A stretch of DNA of 5,930 nt, from NCBI GenBank assembly GCA_036351435.1, contig JAZBPA010000295.1:1-5930 (forward strand), written 5' to 3'. The translations under genes were made by a program, and so were the position numbers. Under the pieces are notes generated by a model, which saw only the letters and a program-made list of their open reading frames with translations, searched no databases and was not told the origin of the DNA. Positions 1 to 5,609 of this stretch are shown one piece after another (within the stretch, counting starts at the first letter, position 1; each line of letters starts with the position of its first letter). This DNA comes from JAAUQA01 sp036351435. GTDB taxonomy: Bacteria > Pseudomonadota > Gammaproteobacteria > Competibacterales > Competibacteraceae.

Positions 1-784
1 CGACCCAGGCCAAGTGCTCGGGGTCGTTATCCTCCAGCACCAAAGTCTGTCGGCCATCTGCATCCAGTCTGATAACCCGGTTACTGACGATGCTGGTTAT
101 CCAGATGCCGCCTTCGGTATCAAAAGTGAGTCCATCGGGGAAGGTCCCGGCACCAAATTCAGTGATCGTGGTTTTGTTGAGCAGACTGCCATCGTCGGCT
201 ATATCAAAGCGGCTCAGCTTTCTGGTGAAGGTTTCATTAACGTAAAGGTGTTTGCCATCGGGATGAACCAGGCATTCGTTGGTATAACCCAAACCGTCGG
301 CGACTACCCGCGCACCTGCGCTATCTAATAACACTATAAAGCCGTCTGCGTTGTCGGGCCTATAACCCTTGGCCCTTGGCATTAGGCGGGTGCTAACAGT
401 TATCCACAAGCGGTTGTTGAAATCCAAATGTGCATAGTTAGTGGGTGGCAGCGGAACACCCTCCACTTCCATCAAATAGGGTGAGAGTGTGCCTTGCTCG
501 TCTAAACGGAACACGCCACCATCATCTGCACCGAGATGAGTGAGCAACAACGTGCCATCGGATAACAGACAGATACCATTGGGCCTGACCTGAAACTCTG
601 AATTGTTTGCTTCCAGCAGCCATTGACTGCCATCCGCTTCCAACACCCCGACGCCACCATTACCACGCCAATCAGCGGTAAATATCCGGCCATTGGCGGT
701 ACACAGTACGCACTCCGGGCGGTTCAATCCTTGACCGATAAATTCAAGATCGTGCAAATCAATATGGACTTGCTCGCTGTTCAT
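1..784 (-). CDS. SMP-30/gluconolactonase-family protein, C-terminus cut off by window edge
   Basis: An open leftward frame of 261 codons begins at ATG 784-782 and runs off the left edge without a stop. The start is preceded by AGGAGG (794-789), four bases upstream. The translation has the repeated beta-propeller blade pattern of the SMP-30/gluconolactonase/LRE family: 'RPEC' near residue 22, 'RPNGICLLSDGTLLLT' at 67-82, 'HLDFNNRLWIT' at 119-129, 'YTNECLVHPDGKHLYVNET' at 167-185 and 'FPDGLTFDTEGGIWIT' at 215-230. By comparison with human SMP-30 the metal ligands would be Glu24, Asn169 and Asp217, with Asn116 as the likely substrate-side residue; all are present. Family members hydrolyse sugar-acid lactones, usually in the cytoplasm. 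No signal peptide is seen. Family length is about 290-310 residues, so roughly 30-50 are missing. It is transcribed divergently from the transporter operon, which suggests co-regulation. A lactonase role in the same pathway is inferred, since the family also contains esterases and proteins of unknown activity. Confidence 0.9.
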   Translation of the reverse strand, partial: MNSEQVHIDLHDLEFIGQGLNRPECVLCTANGRIFTADWRGNGGVGVLEADGSQWLLEANNSEFQVRPNGICLLSDGTLLLTHLGADDGGVFRLDEQGTLSPYLMEVEGVPLPPTNYAHLDFNNRLWITVSTRLMPRAKGYRPDNADGFIVLLDSAGARVVADGLGYTNECLVHPDGKHLYVNETFTRKLSRFDIADDGSLLNKTTITEFGAGTFPDGLTFDTEGGIWITSIVSNRVIRLDADGRQTLVLEDNDPEHLAWV

Positions 785-818
785 CAATCCTCCTAATACT
801 GCTTTTTCTTGCTGATTC

Positions 819-839
819 GGAGAACCCAAGCAGTTCTCC
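819..839 (-). other. Hairpin in the leader of the lactonase-like gene
   Basis: A perfect 7-bp inverted repeat (GGAGAAC / GTTCTCC) surrounds a 7-base loop. It lies about 35 bases upstream of the leftward start codon and downstream of the proposed leftward promoter, so it would fall within the lactonase mRNA leader. On that strand it is followed by an A-rich run rather than a U-tract, so it is not a standard intrinsic terminator. It could be an RNA structure or a protein-binding dyad; the role is unknown. Confidence 0.45.
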
Positions 840-854
840 ACGAGCAGTGGTGCA

Positions 855-884
855 TTGCAAAAATAATTTTACGTATACGATAAT
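855..884 (+). promoter_or_regulatory. Predicted sigma-70 promoter for the transporter/catabolic operon
   Basis: TTGCAA (855-860, four of six to TTGACA) and GATAAT (879-884, five of six to TATAAT) are separated by 18 bases. Transcription would start near 891 and leave a leader of about 130 bases before tctC. The GTATAC palindrome lies inside the spacer. Other AT-rich hexamers nearby, including a second GATAAT at 906-911, could serve as the -10 box, so the exact promoter is uncertain, although the AT-rich 860-900 segment is the obvious location. Confidence 0.4.
872..879. promoter_or_regulatory. Candidate operator centred on GTATAC
   Basis: CGTATACG is a perfect 8-bp palindrome, with further partial symmetry outside it (T-A pairs at 869/882 and 868/883). 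GTATAC-centred sites are typical of some GntR-family (FadR/FCD subgroup) regulators of sugar-acid genes. It lies between or within the two divergent promoters, so one bound repressor could control both transcription units. No regulator gene is present in this window; the assignment to GntR is inference. Confidence 0.4.
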
Positions 885-888
885 GTAT

Positions 889-916
889 ATTATATTTTAA
901 GTACAGATAATGTCAT
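889..916 (-). promoter_or_regulatory. Predicted sigma-70 promoter for the lactonase-like gene
   Basis: On the minus strand a perfect -10 box TATAAT (894-889) lies 16 bases downstream of ATGACA (916-911), which matches the -35 consensus TTGACA in five of six positions. Transcription would start near 882 and give a leader of about 100 bases. The -35 box overlaps the palindrome at 911-920, and the GTATAC palindrome lies just downstream of the predicted start, a position suited to repression. Confidence 0.6.
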
Positions 917-920
917 GACA
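911..920. promoter_or_regulatory. Perfect 10-bp palindrome over the leftward -35 region
   Basis: TGTCATGACA is fully self-complementary and overlaps the proposed -35 box of the leftward promoter. It is preceded by GATAATGT (906-913), which repeats GATAATGT at 879-886 exactly 27 bases away. It may be a second operator or an activator site. A 10-bp palindrome can also arise by chance, so confidence is low. Confidence 0.3.
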
Positions 921-969
921 AAGGCAGTCTGTTAAACCCAGCTACGGGATCAAGCGGGTTAGACCAGCG

Positions 970-988
970 GGCGAGTGATTCACTTGCC
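970..988 (+). other. Hairpin/dyad in the 5' leader of tctC
   Basis: GGCGAGTG and CACTTGCC flank a 3-base loop and give an 8-bp stem with one G-U wobble. The core AGTGATTCACT (974-984) is also a perfect odd-length DNA dyad. It lies in the untranslated leader, 36 bases before the tctC start, with no U-tract after it. It could influence translation or mRNA stability, or be a protein-binding site downstream of the promoter. Confidence 0.4.
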
Positions 989-1024
989 ACACGCAACACA
1001 AAAACCATAAGGCGGAGAAAAGCG

Positions 1025-2023
1025 ATGAGAAAACTGTTGTCAGTTATATCAGTGTGTTTAATTGCCGGTTCAGCTGCATTTGCCGATTCCTACCCGGACC
1101 GAGATATTACCAATGTAGTGGTCTGGTCTGCCGGTGGCGGAACCGATGTCAGTAACCGCGTAGTCTCAGCGGAAATGGCAAAAGCGCTGGGGGTTAACGT
1201 CAATGTAATCAACAAACCCGGCGGTGTAGCGGGTTCTATCGGCATGAGCTTCGTTTCCAAAAAACCGGCCGATGGCTATACCCTGGTGGGGCTTTCTGAG
1301 TCCTGCGTAACGGCCGGTGTGCAGGGCGGTTGGGATCAGAAAATGGATATCTGGTATCCGTTCATTATCGGTGGTTCACCGGATTTGATTTCGGTCACAG
1401 CCGACTCACCGTACCAAACATTGGATGATCTGGTTGCTGCCGCGAAAAAAGATCCCCGTTCCATCAAGGCCGCTGCTGGTGGTGCCGGTTCGATTCATCA
1501 TTTGAATTTGTTGGCCCTTATGAAAGGGACTGGTGCCGAATTCAATTTCATTCCCTACGCGGGTTCTGCGCCAGCTCAGACTGCCGCGATGACCGGCGAA
1601 GTGACTGTAGTGGTGACTTCGCTTGCCGAACAGCAGCAATTACTGAAAGGTGGCAAACTTCGCGCGTTAGCCACGCTGACCGACGACGGACAGACTTTGG
1701 AAGGCGTCGGCGAAATTCCCTCGGCATTTGCCTCCCATCCCGAGCTGAAAGAGCATTTACCCATCTCACAAGCCATTGGTATGGCGGTGCTCAATGAGAC
1801 ACCGGATGACATCAAGGCTAAGTTAAGCGACGCATTTACGCAGGCACTCGCCAGCGATGCGGTTCAAGAGTGGGCGACCAAGAATTTCTACGTGCTTTCC
1901 GGAAAAACCGGCGAAGAGGCGCGGCAGGAATTTGCCAATCTTGAATCTCTGTTCGGTTGGACGCTGCATGAACTGAATGCGGCGAAAGTCGATCCCGAAA
2001 AACTGGGTATCCCCAAACCCTAA
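1025..2023 (+). CDS. tctC: TctC/Bug-family periplasmic solute receptor of a tripartite tricarboxylate transporter
   Basis: This 332-residue protein captures a carboxylate in the periplasm and delivers it to the TctAB membrane pair. A Sec signal peptide is clear: Arg-Lys at 2-3, a hydrophobic stretch to about residue 19, and a likely cleavage after AFA at 20. Bug-family motifs follow in order: 'SAGGGTDVSNR' at 35-45 (ligand loop, family form roughly PGGGTDxxAR), 'INKPGGVAGSIG' at 62-73, 'KPADGYTL' at 80-87, and 'YAGSAPAQTAAMTGEV' at 178-193 (second ligand loop). The length matches the usual 310-330. The start has GGCGGAG (1011-1017) seven bases upstream and gives an intact signal peptide. It is first in the operon, followed by tctB and tctA, the classical gene order. 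Bug receptors bind very varied ligands, so citrate should not be assumed; the downstream kinase points to a sugar acid instead. The symbol denotes family, not substrate. Confidence 0.95.
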   Translation: MRKLLSVISVCLIAGSAAFADSYPDRDITNVVVWSAGGGTDVSNRVVSAEMAKALGVNVNVINKPGGVAGSIGMSFVSKKPADGYTLVGLSESCVTAGVQGGWDQKMDIWYPFIIGGSPDLISVTADSPYQTLDDLVAAAKKDPRSIKAAAGGAGSIHHLNLLALMKGTGAEFNFIPYAGSAPAQTAAMTGEVTVVVTSLAEQQQLLKGGKLRALATLTDDGQTLEGVGEIPSAFASHPELKEHLPISQAIGMAVLNETPDDIKAKLSDAFTQALASDAVQEWATKNFYVLSGKTGEEARQEFANLESLFGWTLHELNAAKVDPEKLGIPKP

Positions 2024-2036
2024 GACCATCCTTAGA

Positions 2037-2077
2037 CGCGGGGAATGCAGCACTATTAAACCAAGCATTCTCCCGCG
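2037..2077 (+). other. Long intergenic hairpin between tctC and tctB
   Basis: The 5' arm (2037-2048, CGCGGGGAATGC) pairs with the 3' arm (2065-2077, GCATTCTCCCGCG) over 12 bp with one bulged base, enclosing a 16-base loop. It begins 13 bases after the tctC stop. No U-run follows, so strong termination is unlikely. By analogy with other binding-protein transporter operons it may protect the 3' end of the receptor message or mark a processing site, allowing more receptor than membrane subunits to be made. Confidence 0.6.
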
Positions 2078-2104
2078 CCGGCATGAACGCTATCCCTCTC
2101 TCCC

Positions 2105-2863
2105 ATGAGTGTTGCCATGGACAATCAAACGAGTCATTTGAGACGCCTGGATTTCCGAACCGGAATCATCCTGGCGCTACTAGCGATCGGTCTTATCTGG
2201 GAAGCGACATCCTATCCGATGTCGGATTCCTACGGTGGGGTGCAAAACGTCTGGTATGTCTCACCTGCATTGTTCCCCCTGCTGGTGGGCGGGCTATTAC
2301 TGCTGCTGTCACTGATGCTGGTAGCCAACGCGGTTGCCTATCACGGGTGGCCGGGCGTGCTGCGGGAGCAGCAAAAAACCACCTCTTGGTTTGACGAACG
2401 TAATCAGCGTTTTTTGGCCATTTTGGTGTTGATCGCCACTTATGTTTACGCCTTCATCCCAACGGTAGACTTTTACATTGGGACCGCTTTTTTTCTATTT
2501 GCTTTCATCGCTGCGTTCTATCTTGAGCGGCATGAAATGTTGGTTATCAGCACCTTGTTTTTCTTTGTTGTTGGCGTGGCACTCGGGATTACCGATGGCC
2601 AGATAGGCAAGAGCGTATCTCAATTCGCTGTCGATGGCTTTGCCACGCTGGCATTCATCATCCTGTGCCTGCTGATAGTCCGGTTATGCCTGCAACGAGC
2701 TCTCGGCATCCGGCGCTTTCGTACTACGCTGTTGGTGGCGCTGCTGGTACCGCTGGTGCTTTGCCCGGTGTTCAAGTTCGGTTTACTCGTCCCCTTGCCG
2801 ACCGAGGGTTTTTATATCGAAGCGATGGAGCAGGTGAAGTATCTGCTGCGCGCATCGGGTTAG
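2105..2863 (+). CDS. tctB: TctB-like small membrane subunit of the TTT transporter
   Basis: This is a 252-residue hydrophobic protein of the TctB (DUF1468) type, a partner of TctA in the inner membrane. Likely membrane segments lie near residues 19-37, 55-77, 102-119, 122-140, 144-162, 177-197 and 206-225. Typical features are the 'SPALFP' motif at 53-58 at the entrance of the second segment and the C-terminal 'FGLLVPLPTEGFY' at 225-237. Many TctB proteins have about 150-180 residues and four helices, so this one is long; the extra material seems to lie before the last helix, around 175-205. The start is uncertain: ATG at 2105 and an in-frame ATG at 2117 are both possible, and neither has a good Shine-Dalgarno sequence. 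It lies 81 bases after tctC, a gap holding a hairpin, and 13 bases before tctA. The family call rests mainly on position, hydrophobic profile and these two motifs. Confidence 0.87.
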   Translation: MSVAMDNQTSHLRRLDFRTGIILALLAIGLIWEATSYPMSDSYGGVQNVWYVSPALFPLLVGGLLLLLSLMLVANAVAYHGWPGVLREQQKTTSWFDERNQRFLAILVLIATYVYAFIPTVDFYIGTAFFLFAFIAAFYLERHEMLVISTLFFFVVGVALGITDGQIGKSVSQFAVDGFATLAFIILCLLIVRLCLQRALGIRRFRTTLLVALLVPLVLCPVFKFGLLVPLPTEGFYIEAMEQVKYLLRASG

Positions 2864-2876
2864 CGAGGCCGGCACC

Positions 2877-4406
2877 ATGAACGATTTTGTCGTTTTCTTC
2901 AGCACCATAGTCCATCTGCTTTCCGATCCATTCAATATCCTGCTGCTGTTCGGTGCGAGTTTTCTCGGCATCATTTTCGGTGCCTTGCCGGGACTCACCG
3001 CCACCCTGGGCGTGGCCCTACTCACGACGCTGACCTATGGGATGGATCTAAATACCGCATTGATCGCGTTGTTCGGTATGTATGTAGGCGCTATCTATGG
3101 CGGTTCTTACCCGGCGATTCTGATTAATATTCCCGGCACAGCCGCTGCTGCCGCTACTGCAATGGATGGGTATCCGCTAGCGGAAAAAGGCGAAGGTGGC
3201 CGTGCCCTTGGATTGACCACGACTGCCTCATTTATCGGTACTACCTGCGGCATGATTGTGCTGGTTTTAGCGGCTCCTCTCATCACAGAGATGGCGTTGC
3301 AATTCACGTCTTATGAATTTTTCCTGTTAGCTATTTTCGGCATTGTCATCAGCGGAACGTTAACCAGTAAGGATTTAGTGTACAAGGGCTGGATCGCCGG
3401 GTTGATCGGGCTGGTGCTGGCTTGTATCGGTCGTGATCGGCTGCAGTTTTTCCCCCGTTTCACCTTCGATATGCCTGAATTGGACGGCGGGATAGAGGTC
3501 GTGCCGGTGTTGATCGGCGCGTTTGGCATCCCTCAGATCATCAAGGTTTTGCGCGACAAGCTAGCGTTAACTCAACCGAAAAAATTTCAACGCATCTTGC
3601 CTGAGTTCCGCACCGTGGTGCGCAACATCAAGCACATTGTTCGCTCGGCAATGATCGGCGTAGGTATTGGAGCAGTGCCGGGCGTGGGCGAGGATATTGC
3701 CGGTTGGGTCTCTTACGGCACAGCTAAAAATACTTCCAAAAATCCGGACAACTTCGGCAAGGGCGAACCGGCCGGTATTGTGTCATCGGAAACCGCCAAT
3801 AATGCGTGCATCGGCGGGGCGCTGATTCCGTTGCTGACCTTGGGAATACCCGGGAGCCCGCCAGCTGTCATGTTGCTGGGTGCTTTGATGTTGCATGGGG
3901 TTACCCCAGGCCCAATGATCGGTTTCGAAAAACCCACCTTTTTCGTCGAAGTGTGCGCCGTTCTATTCCTAGCATCGCTCGCCATGTGGATTAACGGTAT
4001 CTTTCTCGCCCGCCAGGTTGTGAAGTTGTTGTTGATACCGACCGCTATCTTCCTGCCGGTGGTTGGGATGCTGTGTGTCATCGGTTCTTATGCGCTGGGG
4101 CTCAATATCTTCAATCTCTACTTGATGGTTCCCATCGGCATAATCGCGTACTTCCTTACCGAGATGGAGTATCCCATCGCGCCTTTGGTTATTGGGGTGA
4201 TTCTCGGGCCGATGGCTGATGAAAATCTGCGTCGTGCGCTGATGGTCTCAGAGGGCAGTTTTATGCCATTCCTGCAACGCCCAGTCGCCGTCATTCTGAT
4301 TATTGCCACCCTGCTGTTAATCGTAACTCGCCTGCCTATCTATCAACGCTGGAAAGACAGCCTGCTGGAGCGTTTCAAGCACTGGCGTCACCACAAGACG
4401 TTGTGA
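2877..4406 (+). CDS. tctA: TctA-family large membrane subunit of the TTT transporter
   Basis: This 509-residue polytopic inner-membrane protein is the probable translocation subunit, coupling ion-gradient energy to substrate entry. The length fits the family (about 500). Hallmarks of the duplicated TctA fold are visible: 'GALPGLTATLGVALL' at 35-49 in the first half, matched by 'GAVPGVGEDIAGWVSYGTAK' at 265-284 in the second; 'YGGSYPAILINIPGTAAAAATAMDGYPLAEKGEGGRALG' spanning 74-112 is matched by the run from 'NNACIGGALIPLLTLGIPGSP' (308-328). The C-terminal half contains 'GPMADENLRRAL' at 444-455, also conserved. About ten to twelve membrane segments are expected. GAGG (2866-2869) lies seven bases before the ATG, 13 bases after the tctB stop, consistent with co-transcription and possible translational coupling. 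The protein appears complete, with a basic cytoplasmic-looking tail. The substrate is set by the receptor and is unknown. Confidence 0.96.
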   Translation: MNDFVVFFSTIVHLLSDPFNILLLFGASFLGIIFGALPGLTATLGVALLTTLTYGMDLNTALIALFGMYVGAIYGGSYPAILINIPGTAAAAATAMDGYPLAEKGEGGRALGLTTTASFIGTTCGMIVLVLAAPLITEMALQFTSYEFFLLAIFGIVISGTLTSKDLVYKGWIAGLIGLVLACIGRDRLQFFPRFTFDMPELDGGIEVVPVLIGAFGIPQIIKVLRDKLALTQPKKFQRILPEFRTVVRNIKHIVRSAMIGVGIGAVPGVGEDIAGWVSYGTAKNTSKNPDNFGKGEPAGIVSSETANNACIGGALIPLLTLGIPGSPPAVMLLGALMLHGVTPGPMIGFEKPTFFVEVCAVLFLASLAMWINGIFLARQVVKLLLIPTAIFLPVVGMLCVIGSYALGLNIFNLYLMVPIGIIAYFLTEMEYPIAPLVIGVILGPMADENLRRALMVSEGSFMPFLQRPVAVILIIATLLLIVTRLPIYQRWKDSLLERFKHWRHHKTL

Positions 4407-4443
4407 ATCAGTAGAAAAAGAAAGCACTCAATCCAACAACGGC

Positions 4444-4479
4444 TAAACCGATGGCGATACGTCTCAACCCATCGGTTTA
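4444..4479 (+). other. Perfect 11-bp inverted repeat between tctA and the dehydrogenase gene
   Basis: TAAACCGATGG (4444-4454) and CCATCGGTTTA (4469-4479) are exact reverse complements around a 14-base loop. The element fills much of the 86-base gap and ends just before the next gene's ribosome-binding site (AAGGGG, 4481-4486). There is no U-tract, so simple termination is not supported. It may separate the transporter part of the message from the enzyme part, or modulate translation of the dehydrogenase, since the 3' arm almost touches the Shine-Dalgarno sequence. Confidence 0.6.
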
Positions 4480-4492
4480 CAAGGGGTAAATC

Positions 4493-5599
4493 ATGTCCAT
4501 TCAGTCAAGTTTTCGTATTGCAGTCATCCCTGGCGATGGCATCGGCCAAGAGATCATGGGCGCGTGTATTGAGGTGCTCGATGCCCTGCAACAGCGTAAT
4601 AGCGGATTTCGTCTAGTTTATGAGTATTTCGAAATGGGTGCTGAGCTATACCAGCGTACCGGCGTTGATATGCGTGAGGAAGATTTAGACGCTATCGGCA
4701 AAGCAGATGCCATTTTACTCGGAGCCATCGGGATACCCGGCATACGCTTGGCTGATGGGACTGAAATCTCGCCCCATCTTCGGGTGCGGGACACGTTCAA
4801 GCTGGTATCGGGGGTCAGGCCGATCAAAGCCTATCCCAATGCTCCGCGCCGCTTATTAGATGAACGCGCCAAAGATATCGACCTCATCGTCTTGCGCGAA
4901 TCGACTGAGGGGTTGTTTTATACCCACGGTCGCGGCGAAATCATTGATGACCAAGAAGCACGAGAGACCCTGCGGCTCACCCGTCCGGTCTGCGAGGAAC
5001 TGTTCGATTATGCCTTTAAGTTGGCTCGCCAGCGCAAGGAACGTGGCGGACTAGGCCGAGTAACCTGTGTTGATAAAGCCAATGTGTTTCGCGCCTTCGC
5101 CTTCTTCCGCAAAATCTTTGATGAACGAGCCGCCCTCAACCCGGATATCGAGGTGAGTTACAACTATGTCGATGCGCAAGCATTGGATATGATCCGCCGT
5201 CCCTGGGACTTTGATGTGTTGGTGATGGAAAACATGTTCGGCGACATCATCTCGGATCTCGGCGGTGGGCTGGTGGGTGGCATGGGTATGGCACCCTGCG
5301 GGGAAATCGGCCAGCACCATGCCATGTTCCAGCCGGCTCACGGCAGTGCGCCCGATATCATGGGGCAGGACAAAGCCAATCCGAGCGCAATGTTTCTATC
5401 AGCGGCCATGATGCTGGACTGGCTTGGAGATCGGCATGGCGTACCCGCCGCCCAGGACGCTGCCATGCTATTGAATGCCGCCATCCATGAAGGGTTCGAG
5501 TCCAAAATGTTAAGACCGATGGAGTTCGGCGGCGATCAGAGTATGACCAGCTACACCCGCTCGCTACTGGGCATACTGAATCGTGGCAACGAGGCATAA
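4493..5599 (+). CDS. Isocitrate/isopropylmalate dehydrogenase-family NAD-type oxidoreductase
   Basis: This 368-residue cytoplasmic enzyme spans the full length of the beta-hydroxyacid oxidative decarboxylase family. The N-terminal 'IAVIPGDGIGQEI' at 9-21 is the family signature. Substrate arginines appear as Arg99, Arg109 and Arg135; the catalytic lysine as Lys195 in 'VDKANVF'; and the metal aspartates as Asp227, Asp251 and Asp255 ('MFGDIISDLGG'). 'HGSAPDIMGQDKANPSAMFLSAAMML' at 283-308 resembles the NAD-specific IMDH loop, with Asp288 expected to hold the adenosine ribose. The oddity is 'RESTEGLFY' at 135-143: the catalytic Tyr, seven residues after the Arg in IMDH, is Phe142, with Tyr143 next to it. 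AAGGGG lies six bases before the ATG. Ordinary leucine-pathway IMDH is unlikely because the neighbours are a transporter and an OtnK-like kinase. A role as tartrate-, malate- or tetronate-type dehydrogenase is possible; the substrate is unknown. Confidence 0.92.
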   Translation: MSIQSSFRIAVIPGDGIGQEIMGACIEVLDALQQRNSGFRLVYEYFEMGAELYQRTGVDMREEDLDAIGKADAILLGAIGIPGIRLADGTEISPHLRVRDTFKLVSGVRPIKAYPNAPRRLLDERAKDIDLIVLRESTEGLFYTHGRGEIIDDQEARETLRLTRPVCEELFDYAFKLARQRKERGGLGRVTCVDKANVFRAFAFFRKIFDERAALNPDIEVSYNYVDAQALDMIRRPWDFDVLVMENMFGDIISDLGGGLVGGMGMAPCGEIGQHHAMFQPAHGSAPDIMGQDKANPSAMFLSAAMMLDWLGDRHGVPAAQDAAMLLNAAIHEGFESKMLRPMEFGGDQSMTSYTRSLLGILNRGNEA

Positions 5600-5604
5600 G
5601 GAGG
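5598..5604 (+). promoter_or_regulatory. Strong Shine-Dalgarno overlapping the dehydrogenase stop codon
   Basis: AAGGAGG overlaps the last two bases of the dehydrogenase TAA and lies five bases before the kinase ATG at 5610. This fixes the kinase start and indicates tight coupling of the two enzyme genes in one transcript. Confidence 0.8.
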
Positions 5605-5609
5605 CGGTT

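Noticed and set aside
14..328. Rightward open frame of 104 codons
   Set aside because: It lies wholly opposite the lactonase-family frame, which has clear family motifs, and its translation shows no recognisable domain or ribosome site.
819..839. Intrinsic terminator
   Set aside because: The stem is not followed by a U-run on either strand; the T-rich stretch lies before it when read on the plus strand.
1025..1084. Lipoprotein signal on the TctC-like receptor because of Cys11
   Set aside because: The residues before Cys11 do not form a lipobox, the Cys is too early in the hydrophobic core, and a normal signal peptidase I site (AFA) follows at residue 20.
2083..2394. Rightward open frame of 103 codons overlapping the start of tctB
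   Set aside because: It is in a different frame from tctB, is not hydrophobic, and has no recognisable motif, while the tctB frame has the expected membrane segments and family motifs.
3713..4081. Leftward open frame of 122 codons inside tctA
   Set aside because: It is antisense to a highly conserved part of TctA and has no family resemblance; an opposite-strand shadow.
5051..5341. Leftward open frame of 96 codons inside the dehydrogenase gene
   Set aside because: It is antisense to the metal- and NAD-binding regions of a clearly real enzyme and has no supporting signals.
4493..5599. LeuB, the leucine-biosynthesis 3-isopropylmalate dehydrogenase
   Set aside because: The neighbours are a carboxylate transporter and an OtnK-like kinase rather than leuC/leuD, and the catalytic Tyr position differs from LeuB.
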